DNA from: Leptodontidium sp. MPI-SDFR-AT-0119 | Lineage: Eukaryota > Ascomycota > Leotiomycetes > Helotiales > Leptodontidiaceae | Direction of reading: 5' to 3' | DNA: 64,000 nucleotides | NCBI GenBank assembly: GCA_020726505.1 | Contig: JAHLEZ010000025.1 | Coordinates: forward strand, 186,001 to 250,000 | Part shown: one piece after another, positions 1 through 11,225 of the stretch | Numbering within the stretch: the stretch's first letter is position 1 | Layout: every line of letters begins with the position of its first letter | Translations under genes and position numbers: made by a program | Notes under the pieces: model-generated | The model's input: only the letters and a program-made list of their open reading frames with translations | Databases searched by the model: none | What the model was told of the DNA's origin: nothing

Positions 1-34
1 CCTAGAGTTGAATAATAATACGGTTAAAACGCAC

Positions 35-2238
35 AGTAAATGGTCCACCATGCTGAGCACCTGTACACACTGTCCTTATCCTGGTGTAACACTAATATCA
101 GGTCACGCGCTGTATCTAAACATACTTGGGCCATTCTTTTGGCTAATTCGCGTCCGAGGCTATTTTGATCTGGTATGGCAGAGTGTGGCTCTTTTCTTGA
201 CGCTGAACGGGCCAGAGAGAGAATAACCGGTCTCAGCAGGAGGAGTCGCGTATACAAGAACCTGTAGGGAGTTAGTGTCCATCATTGGTTGTTGCTTCGG
301 AGAGGAGCTTCTGATAATACCCACCTACAGTACAAAACCCTAGCTTGAAGCAGAGAGTTGCCTGTTGGAGCGTCCGAGCTCATTAAGAGACTTTGTAGTT
401 TGAGATTACTTGGAAGAGCTTCAAGAAATCGATCCAGTTTCGAGTCCAGCCGCAGCATTTCGTACAAGTCCGGCATAGGCCTCTCCTCATATTTTCCATC
501 GGTACGAGTTTGTGCTTGGTCGTCTTCTGCATAGAACGAATGCAACACCTCGTTCAAAATGTCCAAGAGCTGAATAGTATATACAAATGAGCCTATTCGA
601 CACTGTGAGGTTATTGGCTGGGTGCCTTCTCCATCTTCTAGGAGGTACTCATCGTCCACTATGAGCGGTTGTGGTACTGACGAGCTGTCGGGGAGCATAG
701 TTGGCCGTCCAAAGGTTGTGCATATCAATCTTTGAGTTTTTAACATATTTCGTAACCATCTCTTCTCCTTGAACAACTCTCACAGATAACAACAACTATC
801 CGAAAAGATGGATTTTCTCACCTGTCTAATGTTACACACGTGTACCATATCCGTCTCCGCATCTCTCTCACAAGTTGATTGCTTGTTCCTGACGTGCTCC
901 GGTTGAGATGCAGGCCGAGACTTTGAGCCACTCGCATTGCAAGCCCAACGACATTCCAACATCGGCTTGCGTATGTAGTGGACTGTAGGTAAACAGCGGT
1001 TAATAGCAGCAGCTGGACAGCCGGCAATGATGCCACATCGAGGGCATCGATTGGAACAATTCCTCTGGCCCGTTGGTAGAACTGGTCTGACAAAGACGCC
1101 AACGTGCCCCGGTGCACACTTTTGGTTAATCTGCATCCAATCGCGAGGACAATATTCAAAGTCGCCAATATGATTGGATCAGGCGTCGCTCCAGGAGTTT
1201 CTGCCACGTTTGTCGGCTCCCAAAGCTGGTTATAGAAATGGGTGAATGTCGGTCTGTGCAAAATGGGGAAGATTGAGTGCGTGACGTCCCAGAAGTTATT
1301 CACATAGCTGTCGGAAATTCTGCGGATTGGCAAGATTTCCAAGCCTGACAATTGTCTTGCTTGTCTGTCAGCCTTCTCCACGCTGTGCATCTCATGTTTG
1401 ACCTCGGCGCTATTCCTGGATGGCTCTCCAAAGTTGCCAGTTTCGCCTGTGATCAGAAATACGCGTTCGACAAATGAGATTGTTGAAGATGTGCCGTATA
1501 GTACCTCGGGATCATGGACACACGTCGATACAGTTGCTAGGGCATCTGAAGATGTGCTCTCGTAGGTATGCAGAGCTGTGGCCGAAGCCATGCGGATTTT
1601 AGATCGACTGTGAGTTGTTGATTGAACAAGAAAATTGGGTTGGTCAGACTTATTTAACTTATCGTCTTCACGGGAAGATGAGGGTCTCGGTCGAGAGTCT
1701 GTTATAACAGTCAGTAGCCTCGTTCTTCCGTTTCCCAACGAGACGGATCGATCATATCGTCGACGCCGACGCAACCTACTTCTCGACCGGTCCACATAAT
1801 CACTCTGCTTGCTGGCGACAGGATTATCACCAAGACACATGGGCCTGAGGAGATGACTTCCCCTCTCCACTTGCTCCAACCTGTTTTCTAATGCCTGTAT
1901 ATATCTCCAGGCGTGTTAACAACGACGGACGGACGGATGGCCGCTCGGGTCTTAGGAGGAGCTCGAGGTGAGACGACGTACTTGCGTGTGTACAATGTGC
2001 CCTCCTCATACAAGCAATCGTCTCCTGAGCCTCGCCTCTCACAAGGAGAACAGATTGGCCGTTTGCCATCACAGCGAGTCTTTCGCATACGGCAGCAGTT
2101 ACAGGCGAGCTGGGTTTTCCGGCGTTTCAGGGGCGGTTTCTCCGGAGGGATCGGGATGCTACAAGTACTTGCATCGGCTGTGAAGCTGGCCATGCCGAGG
2201 TCGAATCCGATCTCCCAGCTCATACTTGGGGAGAACAT
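35..2238 (-). CDS. Zn(II)2Cys6 fungal-specific transcription factor (3' end outside window)
   Basis: Likely nuclear regulator. The first exon (ATG at about 2238) carries a zinc cluster with spacing C-x2-C-x6-C-x6-C-x2-C-x8-C preceded by KRRK. The large second exon (about 1815-822) holds the fungal TF homology region, including IFPILHRPTF and RRRIWYTCVTLDR. Two introns join cleanly: 821-730 (GTGAG...AAAG), which restores DR-LICTTFGRP, and 324-262 (GTGGGT...ACAG), which restores YCR-FLYTRLLLLRP. A last donor (GTGCGT at 34) leads out of the window, so the C-terminus is missing. The intron between exons 1 and 2 (about 1983-1815) is the least certain boundary. The nearest genes are a dioxygenase and a P450, so a pathway-specific role is plausible but inferred. 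The family is very common; the target is unknown. Confidence 0.85.
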
Positions 2239-2943
2239 GCGGAGGTAGGTAGGTAGCTTAGCAGTGACGAGCCAAGACTTATTTATATTTGGGATCGATG
2301 CTTGAGTTGCGCCTCTTTTTGCGTTTGGATGAAGAAAGATGGGCGAGATGTCGTGGTATGGATGGGGATGGGGGTGGGGATGTATATATGGTATGGATGC
2401 ACGATCCTCGTGCATGATTGCGGGTGGAGGATGACAAACAAAGGATGACAAACAATGGCGGAGAGTGCTCGGAACACAAACGCGGGGAAGGCTAGGCTGG
2501 CATTTATTTGAGATACCCTCGGCGGGGTGTGGGGGGAATTATCACGCCGATTTGGACAACTCGTGCAATTTTAATTTAAGCCATAATTATTTTAACACTT
2601 AATAATTAAGGAGCCTCAAAATTAATATTTCAGATCGTATCGCTACTTTCGAAGTCGTTTATAAATTTGTTTTGTCTTTTTATATTAATAATATTCGTGA
2701 ATTTTATTGTTCTCGCTTGTTAAAATCAGTTAGTCAATTTCCCGGAGGCATTCCGCGTTAGGGTTCATTCCGTCCAGGTTATTTACACACTCACTCACTC
2801 ACTCCATAACAGTGCCCGGTACGAGTACAATAACAGAACACTTAGTAGAATGTTCAGATCTCGGCACCTGCACGTCTTGAATCGAATCGAACCGAATCGC
2901 ATCGCATCGCATTGAGCTGACTGCCTAATAGAACTAACTATAT
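2239..2943. other. Intergenic region with simple repeats
   Basis: No gene is visible. Just upstream of the transcription factor is a purine/pyrimidine-skewed stretch. From about 2560 to 2720 the sequence is AT-rich. Short repeats (ACTC units near 2790; ATCGA/ATCGC units near 2880-2915) precede the end of the convergently placed dioxygenase gene. Confidence 0.5.
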
Positions 2944-4488
2944 CTAATATGTTTTCACCAACGATCTGTAGCCTTTCAACTGTGTCTCGGCCTCGACCCA
3001 GTTGCCATGGATCTGGTTCTTGGTCCGAAACGGGAGCTGGATAACAGCAACCGGTTTGGTGAAGTCCCGAGTATCGATCACAACCAAATCACTCCTGTTC
3101 ACGTCCAGTCTCTGCACCATTCCCAGGATCCACCCATCGCCCTCCGGGGCGTCCTTCGATCGTGGAATGAAGATTGGCTCTTCGGTGGTACTGTGATGAC
3201 CAGGATCGAAGAAGGTGTTCCTGCCGCTCTTCTTCTCGATCATCACATAGCCGTTCAGACACAGGGGCACGACGGGCGGTAGGGCATTCGGTCGATCCGG
3301 CAGAAGTACAGGAGAGAATATGCGATCGTAAGGGCGAGTCAGGAATCTTTCGTCCACCCGGGCTAGCTCGCTTGGGAGATCGAGGAGAACCACAGGCTCT
3401 GTGACTTGGGTTCCGCTTGGTTGATTGAGGTCAATTTCCCATCGCACGTAGTCCGCCTTGAGGTTGCTCATATCTTGCTGCTGGCTATTGGATGGTTCGA
3501 AGACGGGGAGGATGTTGTAGCAAACGCGAGAACTGTCGAAGTAGAGTTTCCCGTTGTCCTCCTCCCAAGCCGAGGCTGTGTGCATCACGACGGCATTTTG
3601 CCAGTGATAAACACGGGACTCTCCTCTCTTCCATCCAGAAGGAAGATCACCTGGTCTCCTTGGCACAACAACATAGGTAGCAGGGCGGTCGTAATCGTAC
3701 TGCCAATGTTGACCACCCGCCTTGATCCGCTCCAGGTCAGCCTCGAAGGGCCAAAGGACGAGGATGATAAAGTTCTTGGTAATGGCACAGTCGTGAATGA
3801 AACCACACCATGGTGCTTTGATCCACTGCTCATCATGTTTCTTTCCGTCTTTGTCCAAGGCGTAAATGACGACATCATCAGTTGCGAGGCCTTTGGCCTC
3901 ATATCCGAAGCAGACGAGCTCGTCAGTGAATGGGTCAATCTTTGGGTGGGCAGAGAAGGTCTCCCCAGGACTCCCGAATGGGTCGTATTCGATGGTATCG
4001 AGGGTATCTGGGTGCACTGAGTATGGCTGGGCTACTTCTTTCAGAGCCAAAAGCTTCCCGGCCCAGAAGACGAGACTGGTGTTCGCCGTTGAGGCTACAG
4101 CTGCGCGGACGCATGGGTGATGAGAGAAGGGGTTGCGGTAGAGGCCGAAGAGCCTCTTATTCGCTTTGCGCTCCAGCTGGAGGCGTTCAGTTTCGACGTA
4201 TTTGATCTTCATATCAACGGATCCATCGTGAATGCGAAAAGCACAAATGTTGCCATCGCCTTCGATAGCTGGATTTCCCGGCAGGAGAGGGAAGAAAGGG
4301 TCTACCATCATGCGATAGAATGTACCGTTGATTTCTTTCGGTATCACTCCAAAGACAACCAGATCGGCTGCTTCGCCCTCAAAACGGCCTGGAACGCCAC
4401 TCTCCATTGGGTTTAGAGACTGCGACCATGGCGAAGGCAGGCCAAAAAAGTCGTCTCGGATGTTGGGAGGGACTGGTGTTGGGTTCAT
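2944..4488 (-). CDS. Carotenoid oxygenase (RPE65/lignostilbene dioxygenase) family protein
   Basis: Intronless 514-residue protein, normal length for the family. These non-heme iron(II) enzymes cleave a double bond in carotenoids, apocarotenoids or stilbenes. Four candidate iron-ligand histidines lie in the expected contexts: AHPKIDP (H181), FIHDCAIT (H232), VMHTASAWE (H303) and IHGNWV (H494). Second-shell acidic positions are also present (ALKEVAQPY near 151, EEPIFIPR near 437). There is no signal peptide or membrane anchor, so it is probably cytosolic. Start at 4488 because MNPTPVPPNI leads directly into the conserved N-terminal blade. It lies between a Zn2Cys6 regulator and a P450, both on the same strand. 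The substrate cannot be read from sequence; stilbene-cleaving and carotenoid-cleaving members look alike at this level. Confidence 0.9.
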   Translation of the reverse strand: MNPTPVPPNIRDDFFGLPSPWSQSLNPMESGVPGRFEGEAADLVVFGVIPKEINGTFYRMMVDPFFPLLPGNPAIEGDGNICAFRIHDGSVDMKIKYVETERLQLERKANKRLFGLYRNPFSHHPCVRAAVASTANTSLVFWAGKLLALKEVAQPYSVHPDTLDTIEYDPFGSPGETFSAHPKIDPFTDELVCFGYEAKGLATDDVVIYALDKDGKKHDEQWIKAPWCGFIHDCAITKNFIILVLWPFEADLERIKAGGQHWQYDYDRPATYVVVPRRPGDLPSGWKRGESRVYHWQNAVVMHTASAWEEDNGKLYFDSSRVCYNILPVFEPSNSQQQDMSNLKADYVRWEIDLNQPSGTQVTEPVVLLDLPSELARVDERFLTRPYDRIFSPVLLPDRPNALPPVVPLCLNGYVMIEKKSGRNTFFDPGHHSTTEEPIFIPRSKDAPEGDGWILGMVQRLDVNRSDLVVIDTRDFTKPVAVIQLPFRTKNQIHGNWVEAETQLKGYRSLVKTY

Positions 4489-4953
4489 GTTGAAAGATTA
4501 CTGAAAGTGACAAGTCTGAGTGTTGAATATTGATCGTAATTCTGGAACGGCCGTTCGCATCTCTTTGCTCACAGACGATATAGTGCGTAATATAGCCTGA
4601 AATAGTAGAATTGCAGATAGCTCTTCGACGTCGGGTTGTCAGATAGCGGCAGGGGAATCGGCAAGAAATAGTACGGAGAATGAGAAACACAACTCTGAAG
4701 GCCTGACAAGATCATCCGTGCGATCTACGGACTCGGGAGCTCATCCGTTGGTTGCGGAAACGAATCCAAGTGTACAGAGCATGTTTAATTTGCTTGCAGT
4801 TAGTAGAACAAGCCTCGCGGTGTTGCATTTGAGACCATCCCATTCCACCGGGCCGGGGTTCACCCCTCATCTCGGGATTGATTCCGGCCGGAACGGAGCG
4901 CGGGACCTCAAGCCGTTCTGTTGGCTGGGATGGAAATGGAAATAATGTTTGTA

Positions 4954-5063
4954 CTCCCTTTATTCAAAGGCCTGCAAATAGGGCTATCCACTGCCAGGAA
5001 AATGAGATTAATTGGTTTGCAGATAGTGGGGAAGCCCCACTTGCAGAACCTTAATAAAGGGAG
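4954..5063. repeat. 110-bp MITE-like inverted-repeat element
   Basis: Perfect 11-bp terminal inverted repeats CTCCCTTTATT...AATAAAGGGAG, with further imperfect pairing inward (AAGG, TGCAA/TTGCA). A TA dinucleotide flanks each side (4952-4953 and 5064-5065), as left by Tc1/mariner-type transposition. It is too short to code. Probably a Stowaway-like miniature element, inferred from structure only. Confidence 0.6.
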
Positions 5064-6219
5064 TAAATGCGGGGTTGACTACGGTAAGAAAGTTAAAGAT
5101 GTATGCTAGATAACTTTCAGCCGTTGTGGTGGGTGGAGGCTTACGCCCCAGTATGACGCTATTCCCATCCCACTTTGAAACCTGAGGTGCTCCCCCGCAA
5201 CTCGCCCAGGGGGCCGACGCGAGGGACGGCTTTCTTACTGCCTTTTCTCCCCTTCGCGTTTATAGTCTTCGTAGAGTGGCCTTGCCAGTTGCAACACAAG
5301 GGCTGAAGACAGTTACACATCTATAACTTCAACAAGACCGTATGCCAAGAGCCCTTATCTTAACCAGCATCATTATTTTCAAGTGCTGAAAGACGTGGAA
5401 ATCTAAAGGTAGCAGAGCCTAGAAACTTGGAATGGATTACAGTAATCTAGGGTAGTGTGATGGCAGAACAGATGCAAAGGTTAGAAGAGACTCCGAGGTC
5501 AAAGAGGTTAGGCTGCTCCATGGGCCCCATGGAGGGTTTTGATATCCTCCCTGCTCCATGCCAGTTTTTGTGCATATAATGATCAAATAATGCAAAGTTA
5601 TATTGAGATTTATGTAAATCATACATACATTATTTATGAAAATAAAAACCCCGCCCCATGGCGCAGCCTATTCAATGTCAAGTAGAACTTCAAGCTATTT
5701 CTTCTCTAGAAGAGGGTAAAGACAGTCCTTTGTGAGGTTCTGCCGTGTTCGGGGTTGAAACTTGACAGTTGCATAGGTTTCGTCGTCGGTCTTTCGTGTC
5801 GTCCGTGGCATCCGTGACATCCGTGACAAGCAGTCAATCCTGTCATTCATGGTGGTTGCAGGCCAATATTAGCTCGATTACCTGCATCAAAGCAGGCAAG
5901 CCAGCCGCAGATGCAGCTGTCACCAAAATTGAAAGCGACGTGCAGGGTTTCACTCATGATCCATTGACTGGGGAACAGTTCCTGGATCAGGCGAATAACT
6001 TTGGACATGGGAAGGTTGTTCTTTTCTTGGCACCGCCGAAGTAGGAAAGTCTATCATGATGATCATCATTGCTATTTGAAATTATTCTTCTAATACTGAT
6101 AAACACGTTTTTCTAAATGATCCTACCGCAGTAACTTAGATCCGTATATGCCGATGGAAAATGAATAACAAGGAGAAGGTCATCAGGTGCAGCCCACTTT
6201 CTGTCTCCCATGGGTGTGG
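5064..6219. other. Gene-poor interval with a short unrecognised ORF
   Basis: An open frame at 5769-6044 (+, 91 aa) ends with GFTHDPLTGEQFLDQ and GHGKVVLFLAPPK. It looks like the C-terminal tail of some enzyme but has no matching upstream domain here, so it is probably a gene remnant. The rest contains short palindromic patches around CCATGG near 5515-5535 and no convincing coding sequence. Confidence 0.3.
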
Positions 6220-8405
6220 TCAATCCGTGGATTCCTTAAGGCGTAAGAGCAGCTTGCGTCCGACCGGGCCAGCACTGAAAGTATCAAACATTCTCATGTC
6301 TTCCGACCGCATACTCGGATCAATAGATGCGTCGAATCGTCGGAAAAATGTCGCCACCAACTTGCTCAATTCCATTTGGGCGAGACTTGCACATGTTAGT
6401 CCTCAAAACAAACCCCGAGGGAAACATATGAGTGGTTCGGGGCTTACTTCATTCCGATACATCTCCGAGTCCCTATTGAGAATGGCACAAATGCCGCCTT
6501 TCTCTCCTCTATGTTCCCGTTCTGAAGCCAACGGTCCGGAACGAAATCTTCAGGGTTCGGAAATGCCGATTCCCATCTATGAATGGTGTAGTTCTGTGTC
6601 CCTACCACAGTCTAGATCCAAATATCAGCAATAATTACGTCTATTGAAGGTGAATGTGGCATACGCCTTTCGGAATCTTGATCCCTGCCACTATAGTGTC
6701 CTTCACCGCTGTTCTTGGAAGCATTGCAACGATGGTTGGATATACTCGTAGAGTTTCACTGATCACTGCCTGGAGGTATGGCAAGCGAGAGCAAGTCTAG
6801 GCCGTCGTCAATACTCAAAAGGCAGTTTTTAGGAGTATTTTTGCCAGCTCACCTGGTAGTCTGGGATTGATTTAATGTCCGGCAGCGCAGATTTCAGCTC
6901 ATGTTTCAGTTGCTTGACCACAGCCGGATTCTGGAGAGTAGCCCAAAGAAGGAAAACGAAGGTATTTGCTGTTGTTCCGGTGCCCCCAAACCTTTGGAAA
7001 ATTGGTCAGCTAAAAACATACTCCCATAATGCCCCTGCTTACATTCCACTCATGCATTCTTCCGCAATTTCTGAGTCTGTAAGCGGCCGGCCGAGGTAAC
7101 CGTCTTTTTCCCCATACAGAATAGACCGGAAGAACGGGGTGACAACGTCGTTCTGGCGAGATTTCTTGATAAGGCTGACAGAATACTGTCAGGAATTTTT
7201 GTTAGCCTTTGATTCGCGAACATATTGATCCGAGGAGAATCTTACGTCTTTCCATGCCTTGACCTTGCGGAAGTTATCCCCAACACTTCCTGGAAGATAG
7301 ATACCAAACTTCTCCATTTGTGGCAAAAACTCTTTCTATACAGTCGGATCGTTAGCTGTCTAGATGTACAAGTTGTACAGTTCATAGCGCAGATGGAAGG
7401 AGAGTCATTTGCCGAAGGATCCTTACGTAGGCAAAGATGGGCTTCCATGCGCGAAAATAACCTAAAGTTGCGTGCTCTTTCTCCATGCCCAAAGATCTGG
7501 GATCCTCGCCGAATAGCAAATGATCTGCAATCGTTAGATTACCTCCTCTTTGGGTGAAAACCCATCACATTTTCTTGTATATACGTACAAACTACATCGA
7601 ATGAAAAAAGTTGTGCCCACTGGTATATATCGACTGGCTTTGAATGTGTGATTTCGGTACTGATTTGATCAAACATTGTTTGTAATTTAGTTGAGATTTC
7701 CTGCTCGAAACTTAACACAGTGCCCTGGGAGTAACCGCGGGACAGCAGTTTCCTTCGTTGGGTGTGTGCGTCAGGGTTGCTAATGATGAATGTATTAGAG
7801 GGAGCTTTACTTGTCGCAGAGGGATGCCGTAGAAGCCTACCGGAAGCTGAAAAGATGCTCTTCTTCATATCCCCTCTTAGCAAACTACGTGACGTCAGTA
7901 AGAAAATGCTCGCATCAGCAGGAGCTAACAGGGCAGGGAGACGAACGTAGAACGATTCCTCTTTCACGAAAGAATCTGAAGTGTAGATATCTTTTACTGC
8001 TGCTGGGTTGGCAAAAGAGAGCTCATTCGGGCCAATTCTGACAATAGGGCCTATTCGCATCAGAACTTGATGCTCTCGGACCAGGTAGCGCCTCTTTGAG
8101 CGGGTCTTACCGTGTTTCTGGTGAGCTTGGTGGATTCTCATATACTTGAGTCCATTGAGATTTGCCCTTCTGCTCCAGATCCTGGAAACTCGAGCCAACG
8201 CAGGGCCAGGGTATTTTCGGAATGGATGGAAGTAAAGATTGTAGATAATCGATTTCCCAAGATACAACAACAAGAGGCCGAACACTGCCGCGCACAGTGG
8301 AATTAGCAGGGCCATAATCCTGTGAGAAAATGAAGTGCCGTCGTTTCCTGGGTGCCAAACGTGATAGCTAGCTGGGTTGCTGAGACTCTGATCCGGGAAA
8401 GCCAA
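6220..8405 (-). CDS. Cytochrome P450 monooxygenase, multi-exon
   Basis: Heme-thiolate monooxygenase of the microsomal type. The N-terminus has a membrane anchor (MALLIPLCAAVFGLLLLYLG) followed by the proline-rich hinge FHPFRKYPGPALA. Further exons give VRIGPNELSF, AHTQRRKLLSRGYS, an I-helix GGTGTTAN near 7040, the K-helix ETLRVYPT near 6750 and the heme loop FSIGTRRCIG near 6460. The last exon ends at TGA 6220-6222. Clear introns include 8110-8051 and 7588-7525, the latter restoring FSFDVV-YHLLFGED. I see no disabling change. ATG 8405 is the first start; ATG 8315, just before the anchor, is an alternative. Divergent from the MFS transporter and on the same strand as the dioxygenase. Substrate unknown; the CYP family was not assigned. 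Confidence 0.85.
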
Positions 8406-9368
8406 AGAAAGCTATCTACCTGTCGCTCAACTAAGAACGTCCGTGTAGTCCTAATAAATGAAACGTAGTCCATGCTTAAGTACGAGGGAAGCGCTGCAGA
8501 CATTGATATTTTCACGGATTCCCTCCCCGTGATGGTTCAGAATTACCCAGGAGTTGCATATTCCAGACTAGAACGAACCATCGTGGAGGTAGCGAAGCAC
8601 AATGTCCACGCATCGGGCTGCCGGAAGTACACCCACCACCACCCAGACAAATGCTTTCAAAAGAGGAGTGCGAATCGCAATGTACAGTAGCTAGCTGGGC
8701 TGCCACGTACGAGGTACCAGGGGCAAGTTACTGTATGTCACCGTATTTTCCTGCCAGGTAGGTGCAGGTTTGTGTGTGTGCGTGTGGGCAGAATTAAGGT
8801 TGTGAGAAAGGCGGTGGTGACATACAAGAAGTTTAACACGGGCGGCACACCTCCGCGAGAGGCAGAGGCAGAAAGAATGGAGCGACCGGGGAGAAGTTCC
8901 GATCGGGGATGAAACAATGGACGAGGGGCCGTGTACAGTACCTAGGTAGGTAAGTATGCATGCTCCGCAGATCGCGTAGATACTGCAGCCAACTACCGAG
9001 CAGCCAGTTCGGCATACTTCGAAGTAAACGGTAGATGAGGTTGGCTCACTTTGCAGAGCTCCAAGTCCTACCCTACCTACCTACATTTCCCCCGGATTGC
9101 GGGGAGTAGAAATGCAATCCTGGGGACGGACGAAAATACATCCCATCCCCACGAAAGTTACTTATAACTACCCCAAGGACCTACGCGGAAGATAGCATAG
9201 CTTTCGACATCAGCATTCCTCGGTTCTCTGTGTGTGACAAGACTCACTCAATGAAGCCCTCCAGCTTCTACAGGACTCAATCTACATAAAATTTTGTTTA
9301 CAGCACACACACACACTTTCGATACTTCTTATCCAGTCCCCTACCCTCCCCTCGCCATCGGCTTTGCC
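8406..9368. promoter_or_regulatory. Shared upstream region of divergent P450 and MFS genes
   Basis: About 960 bp with no supportable gene separates the two starts. It contains short TACC/GGTA tandem runs (8940-8955, 9070-9085) and a CA run before the MFS start (9300-9316). A shared promoter for both genes is inferred from layout only; no operator was identified. Confidence 0.45.
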
Positions 9369-11225
9369 ATGGCTCACCACTCCGTCACCGCCCTTCCTCT
9401 GAAGCAGGAGGTAATACACACCGAGGACGTGGAGTCTCCTTCAGGCAACATAACCGAACCCTCCAGTTCGGAAGAAGAGGATGATGGAAGCAGTTCATGG
9501 TCCTGGCGCACCCAAGCCGCAGTGTTCGCTCTCTCCCTAGCCTGGGGTGCGTCTACCTTTGGACTCACCGGACCCAACTCTGCCATCGGCTACGTGGTGA
9601 ACGAATATCCCGAGTCTGCCTCAGACGGATCGTGGATTGCCAACACCCCTCTATTCTGCATCGTCACTCTTCCACCCATCTTGGGCGCGGCGAGTGATCG
9701 TTACGGAAAGCGTTGGTTTCTTATTATCGGTGGCCTGCTTGGCGTGATTGGTTCCGCGATCTCCGGAAAGGCCACGAGCATGAACATGGTTATTGGCGGA
9801 CAGACTCTCTGTGGAATTGCAGGTGCCAATTTGACCCTAGGTGTTCCGGCTGGAATGGAGGTCGTAGCCGCCAAGCACCGCACACTCGTCGTGTCAGTAA
9901 TGTCATTCATCAATTCAGTGTGCTCGGTTGTCAGTCTCGTAGCTTGTAAGTGGCAAACCTCTTGGAACCATATCATGCTACAAGCAAGCTAACAATAATA
10001 CACAGTTGGAGCATGCATTGAACGCGGGCTTGACTGGCGCTGGGGTTTTAGAATACTTGCGTGCGTCTATGCCCTGGCTGTGGTGATGGTTGTACTATTC
10101 TTCAATCCTCCCCCTCCACGTCTCCGCCAACAAGGGACATTCACCCAACTCCTGAAGTCCATAGACTTTATTGGCATTCTTTTACTTTCCTCTGGAGGCG
10201 CGATACTAGCAGTGGCTCTAGCTTGGGGTGGAGTCACCTACCCATGGAAGGACGCCCATATCATTCCACTTCTGATCGCTGGCCCGGTTCTCCTCATTTT
10301 ATTTGGTCTCTATGGTAAGGCATCACGGAGTAATATCAGCAATTTCCTTACTAATGATTGTGTAGAATGGAAATGCCGGCCAGATGGTATCATGCATCAT
10401 GCATTTTTCGAGTCTCACAGCTTCGTTGTTTACATGATATTTGGCACTGTTGATGGCATGCTACTCTATGGACTTTCCGTCTTCATCCCGAAACAGCTGT
10501 TGGCAGTTTATTACCCAGGGCCGCTCATGCTTGCTGGCCATGTCGCCATCTTCTACAGTTGCCTGCTGGCTGGCTTCATGATACTCGGCTTCCTTTCGAC
10601 AAAGACAAAGGCATTCAAATGGCCTCTCGTCATCTCCAGCTTGTTCCTTACATTGTTTTGTGGCCTCACAGCAAACTCTAAAACCTCAAATAAGGACTAT
10701 TTCCTCGGAATGATAGCTATGGACGGTTTACTAACAGCTGCCACCGAAGTCTTCCCCGTGGCCGGTATTGGGCTTATTGTACCACATCATCTCATTGGAA
10801 CATCGATAAGTGTGCTCTCAACTTTCCGTGGCCTAGGCGGTGCAGTTGGCATCTCAATTTTCACCAGTGTATACAACAACAAGGTGTCCAGCTTCATCCC
10901 AGAGCAAGTCACACCGGTTCTTGTCCAGGCAAACCTTCCTCAGGAACTCTTTCCGACAATTTTCCAGATCCTCTTCTCGGCTCCAGCGGCCCTTGCGTCG
11001 CTACCGATTTTGACGGCCGACAACATCAAGGATATTCTAGTAGCCTCGGCAATCGGTGCAGCTAGAGGATTCAAAGAAGTCTGGTTCGGTGTCATGGGCA
11101 TGTCCGCAATCTGTTTAGTCGTAGCTTTCCTCATTGTCGATACACCTGAAAAGATGACGGACCACATTGAGTCGAAGCTCGAGAAAGATCTCGTTTCTAA
11201 CAACAAGTATACTCTGTCAGCGTAA
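9369..11225 (+). CDS. MFS drug/siderophore-type transporter (TRI12-like)
   Basis: Predicted 581-residue multi-pass membrane transporter. Exons 9369-9945, 10006-10314 and 10366-11225 are joined by GTAAGT/CACAG and GTAAGG/TGTAG introns that keep frame (VAF-GACIERG and GLY-EWKCRP). The N-terminus is acidic and serine-rich (SSSEEEDDGSSSW). MFS hallmarks include ASDRYGKRWFLIIGG between helices 2 and 3 and an arginine-containing GLDWRWGFR after the first intron. Overall this fits the TRI12/fungal efflux-pump group with about 14 helices. The chosen ATG sits in GCCATGG; an upstream in-frame ATG at 9294 adds 25 residues and is less likely. As neighbour of a P450 and a dioxygenase it may export their product or a toxicant; this is inference. 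Confidence 0.9.
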
